Assembly: GCA_964617555.1 (NCBI GenBank) | Contig: CAZTYP010000049.1 | Location: 1-16,129, forward strand | DNA: 16,129 nt | Origin: 1-14-2-50-31-20 sp964617555 | GTDB taxonomy: Bacteria > Bacteroidota > Ignavibacteria > Ignavibacteriales > Melioribacteraceae | Direction: 5' to 3' | Shown: one piece after another, positions 1-7,841 of the stretch | Position numbering within the stretch: position 1 is the stretch's first letter | Layout: every line of letters begins with the position of its first letter | The notes under the pieces: generated by a model | What the model was told of the DNA's origin: nothing | Database searches by the model: none | What the model saw: the letters and a program-made list of their open reading frames with translations, nothing else | Translations under genes and position numbers: made by a program

Positions 1-1016
<1,016 letters not shown>

Positions 1017-1056
1017 AAATTTAATTTACTTTTAAAACTGACGTAATCTTCATTTT

Positions 1057-1090
1057 GTCATTCACTAAAGTCTTGCTTTAGTCATTCACT
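1057..1090 (-). other. Hairpin with flanking direct repeat in the 16S leader
   Basis: ACTAAAG (1064-1070) and CTTTAGT (1076-1082) form a perfect 7 bp stem around a 5-base loop. The decamer GTCATTCACT occurs twice, at 1057-1066 and 1081-1090, overlapping each arm. It lies between the boxA-like site and the mature 16S 5' end in the transcribed leader. It may take part in leader folding or rRNA processing; that role is inferred from position only. Confidence 0.45.
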
Positions 1091-1091
1091 C

Positions 1092-1103
1092 TGTTTAAGA
1101 ACA
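1092..1103 (-). promoter_or_regulatory. boxA-like rRNA antitermination site
   Basis: The minus strand reads TGTTCTTAAACA, matching 10 of 12 bases of the E. coli rrn boxA (TGCTCTTTAACA). It lies in the 16S leader, about 20 bases downstream of the proximal promoter -10 box and about 75 bases before mature 16S. In known rRNA operons boxA RNA binds NusB/NusE to prevent Rho-dependent termination. Function here is inferred from match and position. Confidence 0.6.
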
Positions 1104-1123
1104 TTATTTTCAAACGGACTCGA

Positions 1124-1152
1124 AACTTAAGTGTTTTATTTAATTTTGTCAA
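1124..1152 (-). promoter_or_regulatory. Proximal rRNA promoter (P2)
   Basis: On the minus strand TTGACA (1147-1152) is followed after exactly 17 bases by TAAGTT (1124-1129), extended to TAAGTTTC, one base from the Bacteroidota -7 consensus TAnnTTTG. The bases just downstream (TCGAGTCC) are GC-rich against a very AT-rich surround, like the discriminator of stringently controlled rRNA promoters. An A/T-rich stretch upstream could act as an UP element. Transcription would start near 1117, giving a leader of about 100 bases. Confidence 0.7.
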
Positions 1153-1228
1153 GCAAAATTATTTTCAAACACTTTTACATAGTTAATCGTTTTCATTCAA
1201 CATCAAATCGCTAAAAATCGCATCATTA

Positions 1229-1257
1229 AAGTTATGAAGTTTTCTGCTTAATGTCAA
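1229..1257 (-). promoter_or_regulatory. Distal rRNA promoter (P1)
   Basis: A second promoter of the same design lies 105 bp upstream of the first: TTGACA (1252-1257), 17 bases, then TAACTT (1229-1234), extended to TAACTTTA. It is preceded on the minus strand by a long A-rich tract that could serve as an UP element. Identical -35 boxes and identical spacing in both copies make tandem rRNA promoters the best reading. Confidence 0.6.
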
Positions 1258-1259
1258 TA

Positions 1260-1798
1260 ACTTTTTTATTTATTTTGCTTTGTTTCAAATTATATCAGAA
1301 CATATCCCAAAAAATCAGAGCTTTAAAGTTAGATATTATTTTTTATTTATGCAAACATTATTTCTTTTTTTGTTTAATCTTTTACATCTGCTCAAAACAA
1401 TCTGTAATAATGTTCAAACCCAAATTAAAAAGTTATAAGAAGTAAGGTCCGTGAAAACAACATTATGTATAAGCAAAAAAAAACTAAAGAACGTAAAACT
1501 CATATGGGGATAACATTATGATAAAAATATAGCAACACAAAAATGCCCTTCCTATGGCGTTTTCACATAATAAGAAGGTTCTCTTTCATAATTTTACAAA
1601 ATAAATGCTTTCGGAAACACCGAAAAACAAAGTTTTCTCTTAAAGAAAATAATTTGGAATAATCAGAAAATCGATGTTAAGAAACTGAAACGGTCTATTT
1701 CATATGTATATATGTGTGTTGTAAGCGGATTGTTTTTTTATTATGTGTTCTTCTGAGGAACTTGTTCCTTATAATTAAAGTATTTTGGCTATACTATT
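1260..1798. other. AT-rich spacer without a supported gene
   Basis: About 540 bases between the distal rRNA promoter and the end of the tRNA-Ser unit. It is very AT-rich. A 64-codon frame at 1251-1445 overlaps the distal promoter, is rich in Phe, Leu, Ile and Lys as expected from random AT-rich DNA, and has no visible ribosome-binding site, so I do not call it. Small inverted repeats occur, for example AGGAAC/GTTCCT near 1757-1770. I recognise no RNA family here. Confidence 0.5.
1540..1563. terminator. Terminator-like hairpin in the spacer
   Basis: AAAATGCC, 8 bases, GGCGTTTT forms an 8 bp stem with one T-G wobble in plus-strand RNA. In minus-strand RNA the arms are AAAACGCC and GGCATTTT, with one C-A mismatch, ending in a run of five T. 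It could stop leftward read-through from the tRNA-Ser unit toward the rRNA promoters, or be a remnant. No plus-strand gene upstream would need it. Confidence 0.3.
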
Positions 1799-1819
1799 GA
1801 AAAATTACTATAATTTTTC
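1799..1819 (-). terminator. Possible terminator of the tRNA-Ser transcript
   Basis: A perfect 9 bp inverted repeat (GAAAAATTA, 3 bases, TAATTTTTC) begins about 7 bases after the tRNA 3' end. The 3' arm on the minus strand contains five T. The stem is almost all A/T, so termination would be weak; position is the main argument. Confidence 0.35.
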
Positions 1820-1825
1820 CCTTTG

Positions 1826-1914
1826 CGGAGAGAGAGGGATTCGAACCCTCGGAACCCCGAAAGGAGTTCAACGATTTTCGAGACCGTCCCGTTCAACCAC
1901 TCCGGCATCTCTCC
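1826..1914 (-). tRNA. tRNA-Ser (anticodon CGA)
   Basis: Reads on the minus strand as a complete class II tRNA. The acceptor arms GGAGAGA (1908-1914) and TCTCTCC (1827-1833) pair fully, followed by discriminator G at 1826, as expected for serine. The anticodon stem ACGGT/ATCGT encloses loop CTCGAAA, so the anticodon is CGA (1878-1880) and the codon UCG. A long variable arm (CTCC...GGGG type) and a T-arm with GGTTCGAATCC are present. CCA is not encoded. A36-A37-A38 is the motif recognised by MiaA, whose gene lies about 2.2 kb away. Confidence 0.96.
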
Positions 1915-1920
1915 TTATGT

Positions 1921-1926
1921 ATTATA
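1921..1926 (-). promoter_or_regulatory. Probable -10 box for tRNA-Ser
   Basis: A perfect TATAAT on the minus strand ends 6 bases before the tRNA 5' end, so transcription would begin at or very near the mature end. I see no good -35 element at the usual distance, and TATAAT-like strings are common in such AT-rich DNA. Confidence 0.35.
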
Positions 1927-2252
1927 ATTTAATGCTACAATACTTTATAAAAATTAAATGTTAAAATAGCAAAAATATTTTGAATTAATCATTAATTCTT
2001 ATCTTTAAATTAAAGTGCTCAATTTATATAGTCCCTTTTTGATGTAATTAATATATAGTATTCTTGTGTAAAGTTACAATAACTGAATAATAGATATGGT
2101 AAATGCAAAGAATATTACAAAAAACAATATTATTTAAAGCAATTCTTTATTTTAATGTTATTACAATATTTTCATTATTTTTCCAAAAAAAATTATATTT
2201 TAATAAGAGTAACTATTTTTATTTATAAAAAGCAATAATAAAGGGAAAACTC
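1927..2252. other. AT-rich spacer upstream of the kinase-like gene
   Basis: About 325 bases of strongly AT-rich DNA between the divergent tRNA-Ser and the sensor gene. It must carry the sensor gene's promoter, but many A/T hexamers fit loosely and I cannot single one out. No coding frame or recognised RNA is visible. Confidence 0.5.
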
Positions 2253-4070
2253 ATGGATGCTTCAATAATAAAGAAAATTATGGGGAATAAACTTTTTCAA
2301 AATGTAAATTTTGACGGTTTATCCTTTAATAATATTCAGGGAAATGTTTGTATTTTAAATCAAGGAGAACTGCTTTATCGCGAAGGCGAAAATAACACTT
2401 CTCTTTTTCTTATTGTACGGGGTGAAATAAATTTAATACCCAGCCAATTTAACTCTGCAAACGACTCTGTTATATATAGTGAAAATGATTTTTTCGGAGT
2501 TAATGAATTTATTACCGAAATGCCCCGTGGCGAATCGGCAATTGCTATCCGTGATACTTATTTGATAGAGTTATCAAAAGAAGAAGTGAATTCGTTGATT
2601 AATCAAAATTCGGAAATATTAACAAATATTTATTCTTCCTCCAAACAAACAGAAACCGGTTACAATCCGGAACCAAATACATCTCTTGAATTTCCCAAAG
2701 AAGAACAAAATTTGAGTGAATTGTCAACAAATAACATTGCTGCAACAGATGAGCTTCCTCTTTCTGAATTTGAAGAAGAAACAGATATTCATGAAAAAGA
2801 AACAATTGAAAAAATCTTTGCTCCCGAAACTCCCGTTACAGAAGAAAAGTCCCGCGAAATTTCTCCCGCGGAAAACGTTCCTACTCAAAATTCATTAAGT
2901 ACCGAGATGACTTTTGAGCAGTTGGACAGAATTAATAAAGCCGCTCATCTGGTTAATTCCAATGTAAAAATAGATGACGTTCTTAAAAATATTGTTGATG
3001 TTTCCGTTGCGTTATGCGATGCGGAACGAGGTACATTATATTTAGTAGATAAAAGTAAAAACGAACTTTGGTCTAAAGTATTACAAGGGAATGAACCGCG
3101 AAAAATCACTCTTAAAATCGGGACCGGTTTAGCCGGCTGGGCTGCCGCAAATAAAACGGTGGTTAATGTCCCAGATGCAAGTAAAGATGATAGATTTAAC
3201 GATACATTTGATAAAAGTAGCGGCTTTAAAACCAAAACCGTTTTATGTTTTCCGATAAAAAATAAAAACGATGATGTTGTAGGAGTAATCCAACTATTAA
3301 ACAGTAAGAAAGGGGCTTTTACCAAATTGGATGAAAATTTCCTTTATGCCCTTTCTACTCATGCCGCGTTGGCTTTGCAAAATGCCGATTTGGTAGAACA
3401 ACTCTTAAAAACCGAAAGAATTTCATCACTGGGGAAAATGGCAAATTTTTTAATTCAAGATATAAAGAAACCGATTCTTGTCAGTAAGCGTTATGCAGAA
3501 CATTTGAAAAAGAAAGAACTTGCTCCCAATATAGAGCAAGTAGTTGATATGCTTTTGGAACAACTTAATAATATTGCCGATCTGGTAGAATCCACTTCAA
3601 ATTATTCAGAAGGGAAATCCGTTTTGCGTAGTAGCGAAATTAATTTGAATGAACTACTTAACGACTTTACTGAAAGGATTTCTTCTTACGTACATTCTAT
3701 GAATTGTGCAATTGTTAAAAATTATGATGCCGATGTAAGAGTAAATATTGACTTAAAAGAATTTTATCAGGCATTTAAACATATAATTAAAAATGCTTGT
3801 GAAGCAATGCCAAATGGTGGAGATATAGAAATTGCAACTAAAATTGATAACAATAAAGTTAAGTTAACTATTAAAGATAACGGACTTGGTATACCGCCCG
3901 GATTTGAAGAAAAAATTTTCGAACCGTTTATGTCTTACGGTAAAAAGAACGGAACAGGTCTTGGGCTTTCGGTTACAAAAAAAATAATTGAAGAACATGA
4001 GGGAACAATAAAAGCCGGAAGCAATATGGGAATAGGAACTTCTATTATCATAACTTTACCGACTGCCTAA
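2253..4070 (+). CDS. cNMP-binding/GAF/histidine-kinase-like ATPase lacking the phospho-acceptor His
   Basis: A 605-residue cytosolic signalling protein with no membrane segment. Residues about 12-130 form a cyclic-nucleotide-binding-like beta roll, but the usual FGE of the phosphate-binding cassette reads FGV. Residues about 135-215 are an acidic, probably disordered linker. A GAF domain spans about 225-380. The next helix (SSLGKMANFLIQDIKKP) aligns with a histidine-kinase H-box, with Gln402 where the phosphorylated His is expected. The C-terminal HATPase domain is intact: N-box NACEAMPNGG (514-523), DNGLGIP (542-548), FEPF (556-559), GTGLGLS (567-573) and GIGTS (593-597). It should bind ATP but not autophosphorylate at the normal site, so it may act as a regulator or partner of other kinases. 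ATG at 2253 has only a weak GGG-containing ribosome site. miaA follows after 4 bases. No response regulator gene is adjacent. Ligand and output are unknown. Confidence 0.85.
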   Translation: MDASIIKKIMGNKLFQNVNFDGLSFNNIQGNVCILNQGELLYREGENNTSLFLIVRGEINLIPSQFNSANDSVIYSENDFFGVNEFITEMPRGESAIAIRDTYLIELSKEEVNSLINQNSEILTNIYSSSKQTETGYNPEPNTSLEFPKEEQNLSELSTNNIAATDELPLSEFEEETDIHEKETIEKIFAPETPVTEEKSREISPAENVPTQNSLSTEMTFEQLDRINKAAHLVNSNVKIDDVLKNIVDVSVALCDAERGTLYLVDKSKNELWSKVLQGNEPRKITLKIGTGLAGWAAANKTVVNVPDASKDDRFNDTFDKSSGFKTKTVLCFPIKNKNDDVVGVIQLLNSKKGAFTKLDENFLYALSTHAALALQNADLVEQLLKTERISSLGKMANFLIQDIKKPILVSKRYAEHLKKKELAPNIEQVVDMLLEQLNNIADLVESTSNYSEGKSVLRSSEINLNELLNDFTERISSYVHSMNCAIVKNYDADVRVNIDLKEFYQAFKHIIKNACEAMPNGGDIEIATKIDNNKVKLTIKDNGLGIPPGFEEKIFEPFMSYGKKNGTGLGLSVTKKIIEEHEGTIKAGSNMGIGTSIIITLPTA

Positions 4071-4074
4071 TTTT

Positions 4075-4977
4075 ATGTCAGAAAAATTAATAGTTGTTTT
4101 AGGCCCTACAGCTGTGGGCAAAACACGATTTGCCGTTAAACTTGCTTATAAATTCAACGGTGAAATCATTTCCGCCGATTCACGACAAGTATATAAATAC
4201 ATGAATATCGGAACCGGAAAAGATCTTGAAGAATATTCCGTAAACAATATTACCATTCCATACCATTTAATAGATATAATTTCTCCGCAAAAGGAATATA
4301 ATCTTTTTTTATTTCAAAAAAATTTTACCGATGCCTTTAACAAAATTTCCGGAAAACGTAAGTTGCCTTTTCTTGTCGGGGGAACCGGATTATATGTTCA
4401 TTCGATATTAAAAAAATATCCATTAGTAAAAGTAGATTTCAATTCACCGCGAGCAAATGAATTAAGTGCTATGAAAAAACCGGAACTGGAAAAAATCTTA
4501 AACTCCCTCCCCAAAAATCTTCATAATACAACAGACACAATAGATAAGGAACGAACAATTAAAGCAATATTAATTGCCGAAGCCAAAAGAAATAAAAAAA
4601 ACCAACTCCCCGAATTTGTTCCGTTAGTTATCGGAATAACGGAAGACCGCGATATAATAAAAAAAAGAATAACCGTACGGTTAAAAACCAGACTTAAAAA
4701 CGGAATGATTGAAGAAGTTGAAAATCTTATTGCTTCCGGAATATCATTTGAAAAGCTCAATTTTTTCGGGCTGGAATACAAATTTGTAGGAATGTATATA
4801 ACGGGGAAATTAAATTATAACGATATGTTCCAAAAGTTAAATAGTGCTATTCATCAATTTGCAAAAAGACAAATGACATGGTTTAGAAAAATGGAAAAAG
4901 AAGGCATAATAATTAATTGGTTAAACTCCGATGAGGTGTTAAAAGCGGAAAAGTTAATTAACGATTTTTTAATTTGA
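4075..4977 (+). CDS. miaA: tRNA dimethylallyltransferase MiaA
   Basis: Transfers a dimethylallyl group to N6 of A37 in tRNAs that read codons starting with U, the first step toward ms2i6A, which steadies codon-anticodon pairing. The 300-residue length is normal for the family. Visible motifs are the P-loop GPTAVGKT at residues 10-17, the DSRQVY segment near 35-40, GGTGLYV near 102-108, and the C-terminal FAKRQMTWFRK that contacts tRNA. It starts 4 bases after the kinase-like gene and ends 10 bases before the next ATG, so the three genes are probably co-transcribed. No clear Shine-Dalgarno sequence is present, which suggests coupling to upstream translation. The tRNA-Ser(CGA) in this window has the A36-A37-A38 target motif. 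Confidence 0.97.
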   Translation: MSEKLIVVLGPTAVGKTRFAVKLAYKFNGEIISADSRQVYKYMNIGTGKDLEEYSVNNITIPYHLIDIISPQKEYNLFLFQKNFTDAFNKISGKRKLPFLVGGTGLYVHSILKKYPLVKVDFNSPRANELSAMKKPELEKILNSLPKNLHNTTDTIDKERTIKAILIAEAKRNKKNQLPEFVPLVIGITEDRDIIKKRITVRLKTRLKNGMIEEVENLIASGISFEKLNFFGLEYKFVGMYITGKLNYNDMFQKLNSAIHQFAKRQMTWFRKMEKEGIIINWLNSDEVLKAEKLINDFLI

Positions 4978-4987
4978 ATATTTGATT

Positions 4988-6298
4988 ATGGAAAATATTA
5001 CTCAAAACGAATTGCCTTTAGATATTAAAAAATATTTAAATAAATTTGCATCGGACAAATGGAAAACGTTTTCAACAAAAAAGAGAAGTTATAAAACTGT
5101 AATTGTTATACCGGCCATTGCCGAATACGAAAACATAAAACATCTTATTGCCTCTCTGTTACAAAACAACGACGAATATCTTTCGGAAACACTCATCCTT
5201 TTTGTGATAAATAACAACAAAACTTCTTCGACTAAAATTAAAGCTGACAATATAAAAACGGCTGAGTATCTATCCGAAATAATAAAAAAACACCCGAAAC
5301 TAAATTTGGATTTTATTGACGCATTTTCACCCGCAACAGCATTGGATAATAAGGATGGAGGAGTAGGTTTAGCCCGTAAAATAGGGATGGATTACGCTCT
5401 GCGTCTTTTTAATTACAATTTCCCAAGAAAAAACATTATAATCTGTCTTGATGCGGACTGCACGGTTGAACAAAACTATATAAAAACAATCCGCCAATAT
5501 TTTGACGATTACAATATTGATGCGGGTTACGTAAACTTTAAACATCCACTTTCCGAAAATAAAGAAGAACAATATGCAATAATTAACTACGAAATATTTC
5601 TTCGTTATTATGTTTTAGGTTTAAAATATGCCCGCTCTCCTTTTGCATATCATTCAATCGGTTCAACCATGGTTTGCAGTTCCTCCGGTTATATTAAAGT
5701 ACAAGGGATGAATAAACGCAAAGCGGCGGAAGATTTTTATTTTATGGAAAAGTTATCTAAAATAACCGAGATAAAAAAAATTGACGGTACAGCGGTTTTG
5801 CCTTCCGGCAGAGGTTCCTGGCGTGTTCCGTTTGGAACCGGACAAAGAGTTAATCGTTTTTTGGGTAAAACACAAAATGAATATCTTCTTTATTCCCCTA
5901 GTAGCTTTGTTGTATTAAAGAACTGGTTAACGTTATTTCATTCGCAGAAAACACTCTCTGCAGACCAATATCTCACGGAGGCAAAAAAAATATCGGTATC
6001 ACTATTACAATTTTTAATTAAAAATAATTTTGAAAAAAATTGGAAGAAAATTATTGAAAACTCTTCATCCGAAAAACAAATCAAGAAACAAAAGCAATTT
6101 TGGTTTGACGGCTTTAAAACATTAAAACTGATTCATTATTTACGTGACACTGAATTCCCTTCCATTAATATGTTTAATGCTTTAGACGAAATTTTTGCGC
6201 TAATGGATATCTCTTTTGAATATCGAAACAAAATGAATCAAATCCCCCCCCTTGCAATTCAAAAGAAATATTTGGAAAAGTTAAGAGAGATTGCTTAG
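4988..6298 (+). CDS. Glycosyltransferase, GT-A fold, family 2-like
   Basis: A 436-residue soluble glycosyltransferase that would use a nucleotide-activated sugar. The N-terminal part shows the GT-A pattern: strand TVIVIPAIAEYENI near residue 38, the GGVGLARKIGMDYA segment near 124-137, then strand IICLDADC (about 151-158) holding the metal-binding DxD. An AAEDFYFMEKL segment near 246-256 fits the acidic pair common in family 2, followed by GRGSWRVPFGTGQR near 275-288. The C-terminal 130 residues are helical and not recognised. I chose ATG at 4988; a TTG two codons upstream (4982) is also in frame. It sits 10 bases after miaA. Substrate and product are unknown: cell-envelope glycan or a small solute glycoside are both possible. 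No transmembrane segments. Confidence 0.8.
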   Translation: MENITQNELPLDIKKYLNKFASDKWKTFSTKKRSYKTVIVIPAIAEYENIKHLIASLLQNNDEYLSETLILFVINNNKTSSTKIKADNIKTAEYLSEIIKKHPKLNLDFIDAFSPATALDNKDGGVGLARKIGMDYALRLFNYNFPRKNIIICLDADCTVEQNYIKTIRQYFDDYNIDAGYVNFKHPLSENKEEQYAIINYEIFLRYYVLGLKYARSPFAYHSIGSTMVCSSSGYIKVQGMNKRKAAEDFYFMEKLSKITEIKKIDGTAVLPSGRGSWRVPFGTGQRVNRFLGKTQNEYLLYSPSSFVVLKNWLTLFHSQKTLSADQYLTEAKKISVSLLQFLIKNNFEKNWKKIIENSSSEKQIKKQKQFWFDGFKTLKLIHYLRDTEFPSINMFNALDEIFALMDISFEYRNKMNQIPPLAIQKKYLEKLREIA

Positions 6299-6309
6299 TA
6301 AATAAGCAA
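6291..6309 (+). terminator. Inverted repeat straddling the glycosyltransferase stop codon
   Basis: TTGCTTA, 5 bases, TAAGCAA forms a perfect 7 bp stem that includes the TAG stop at 6296-6298, followed by CTACTTTTC. It could be a weak terminator or mRNA end that separates the glycosyltransferase gene from prfA. The T tract is interrupted, so efficiency is doubtful. Confidence 0.35.
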
Positions 6310-6318
6310 CTACTTTTC

Positions 6319-6326
6319 TATATTTG
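6319..6326 (+). promoter_or_regulatory. Bacteroidota-type -7 promoter box before prfA
   Basis: TATATTTG is a full match to the Bacteroidota -7 consensus TAnnTTTG. It ends 22 bases before the prfA ATG, so a short leader would result. The upstream -33 TTG is only found about 25 bases away, longer than usual, so the promoter is tentative. Confidence 0.4.
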
Positions 6327-6348
6327 CAAATAAAAAAACCGAGTTAAA

Positions 6349-7416
6349 ATGGACTTTGAAACCAAATTACAAGAAATAGAAGAAAAGTTTGAACAGGTAA
6401 ACGAAAAATTATCTGACCCCGCAATACTTTCCGACCAAACAAAAATTGTTAAACTAAGTAAAGAGCGCAGCGAACTTGAAGAAATAGTTAACAAATACAA
6501 CGAATATAAAGATGTAGTTGAGAACATTAAGGGAAATAAAGAGATAATTAACGCAAAGGAAGATGCCGAACTTACCGAAATGGCTCAAACGGAATTAGAA
6601 GAACTTGAAGAAAGAAAGAGCGTACTTGAAGAAGAGATTAAATTACTTCTTATTCCCAAAGACCCTAACGACGACAAAGATGTTATTTTGGAAATTCGAG
6701 CCGGTACAGGCGGTGAAGAAGCGGGGCTTTTTGCCGGAGATTTATTAAGAATGTACTCACGATATGTTGAGGTAAAAGGATGGAAATATGAAATAATGGA
6801 TTTGAACGAAGCTGGTATGGGTGGTGTTAAAGAAGCGGTTATGACTATACACGGAACCGGAGCTTACGGAATGCTAAAATATGAAAGCGGCGTGCACAGA
6901 GTTCAGCGTGTTCCCGCTACGGAAGCCAGCGGACGTGTACACACATCGGCAGCTTCGGTTGTTGTACTGCCGGAAGTTGACGATGTTGAAGTTGAAATTG
7001 ACCCCAATGATTTACGAATAGATGTTTACCGTAGCGGCGGTGCCGGCGGCCAAAATGTTAATAAAGTTGAAACCGCCATAAGAATTACACATTTGCCTAC
7101 AGGCCTTGTTGTACAATGCCAAGATGAACGGTCTCAATTAAAAAACCGCCAGAAAGCAATGAAAGTACTTAAATCCAGATTGTTTGACATGAAGCAAAGC
7201 GAGCAAACAAACGAAATGGCGGCAACCAGAAAATCAATGGTAAAAAGTGGCGACAGAAGTGATAAAATACGAACTTACAATTATCCGCAAAATCGTGTTA
7301 CCGACCATAGAATCGGTTTAACATTATATAATCTTTCAAATATAATGGAGGGTGATTTGGATGAATTAATTGAAAAATTACAAATTGCGGATAAAACGGA
7401 AAAGCTTAAGAGTTGA
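6349..7416 (+). CDS. prfA: Peptide chain release factor 1
   Basis: Recognises UAA and UAG stop codons in the ribosomal A site and triggers release of the finished peptide. The 355-residue length is normal. A coiled N-terminal domain occupies residues 1-100. The codon-reading domain carries the RF1 signature PAT (189-191) in HRVQRVPATEASGRVHTSA, which separates it from RF2. The catalytic loop RSGGAGGQNVNK has GGQ at 233-235; its Gln is the usual methylation target of PrmC. The C-terminal domain is complete (IRTYNYPQNRVTDHR). It follows the glycosyltransferase gene by 50 bases, a gap that has a hairpin and a -7 box, so it can be transcribed on its own as well as by read-through. It converges on a small membrane-protein gene 7 bases past its stop. 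Confidence 0.97.
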   Translation: MDFETKLQEIEEKFEQVNEKLSDPAILSDQTKIVKLSKERSELEEIVNKYNEYKDVVENIKGNKEIINAKEDAELTEMAQTELEELEERKSVLEEEIKLLLIPKDPNDDKDVILEIRAGTGGEEAGLFAGDLLRMYSRYVEVKGWKYEIMDLNEAGMGGVKEAVMTIHGTGAYGMLKYESGVHRVQRVPATEASGRVHTSAASVVVLPEVDDVEVEIDPNDLRIDVYRSGGAGGQNVNKVETAIRITHLPTGLVVQCQDERSQLKNRQKAMKVLKSRLFDMKQSEQTNEMAATRKSMVKSGDRSDKIRTYNYPQNRVTDHRIGLTLYNLSNIMEGDLDELIEKLQIADKTEKLKS

Positions 7417-7423
7417 ATTTTTA

Positions 7424-7693
7424 TTATTTCTCTTTAAAATTTTCTAAAAGTCTTATTAAAAACAACAGAACAAAACCAATACCCGATAATTCAATATCCG
7501 ATATTTCTATTGCAAAATAACTATAGGTACCAAACAAGTAACTAAACAATTTTACTACTAATAAAATGGTAATAAAAATTGCAAATCCGAAAATGCCTGA
7601 TTTAAGCGGTAATAAAATATAGTTTTTTAATAACGAAGCGATATGTTTAAATTCTTTTCCCTCAATTGCATTTCTAAGTAAAACGTCTTTCAT
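7424..7693 (-). CDS. Small membrane protein, function unknown
   Basis: An 89-residue protein with two likely membrane spans: residues about 33-55 (GIFGFAIFITILLVVKLFSY) and about 67-83 (LSGIGFVLLFLIRLL), joined by a short loop with Tyr and acidic residues. The N-terminal 30 residues are charged and probably cytosolic, and the C-terminal end is basic/acidic (ENFKEK). A strong ribosome site GAGGGG (7697-7702) lies 3 bases before the ATG, better than for most genes here, which argues that the gene is real. It is convergent with prfA and divergent from the M14 peptidase gene. I recognise no family or catalytic motif. Confidence 0.65.
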   Translation of the reverse strand: MKDVLLRNAIEGKEFKHIASLLKNYILLPLKSGIFGFAIFITILLVVKLFSYLFGTYSYFAIEISDIELSGIGFVLLFLIRLLENFKEK

Positions 7694-7782
7694 CTTCCCC
7701 TCGTTGTTTATAACTTTTACTTCTAAATTTTTAGTTCAAATTTAAAGAGAATGATGCTGTTCTCAAAATTATTTTTCGCCCC

Positions 7783-7798
7783 AGTGATATGCATCACA
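7783..7798 (+). promoter_or_regulatory. Crp/Fnr-type palindrome upstream of the M14 peptidase gene
   Basis: AGTGATATGCATCACA matches the Crp half-sites TGTGA-N6-TCACA at 9 of 10 positions. It lies in the 148-base divergent gap between the small membrane-protein gene and the peptidase gene, about 44-59 bases before the peptidase ATG. A near -7 box (TAATTTG, 7812-7818) follows it, so a bound activator would sit close to the -35 region. The binding protein is not in the window; the call rests on pattern and placement. Confidence 0.4.
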
Positions 7799-7841
7799 CA
7801 TAAACTTTCCGTAATTTGCATTTCATTTTTAAGGTAATTTT

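Noticed and set aside
1251..1445. 64-codon frame in the spacer upstream of the rRNA promoters
   Set aside because: It starts inside the distal promoter -35 box, has no ribosome site, and its Phe/Leu/Ile/Lys content is what random AT-rich DNA gives.
1500..1800. Possible small structured RNA in the spacer beside tRNA-Ser
   Set aside because: A few weak A/T hairpins are present, but I could not match 6S RNA, tmRNA, RNase P RNA, SRP RNA or a riboswitch class.
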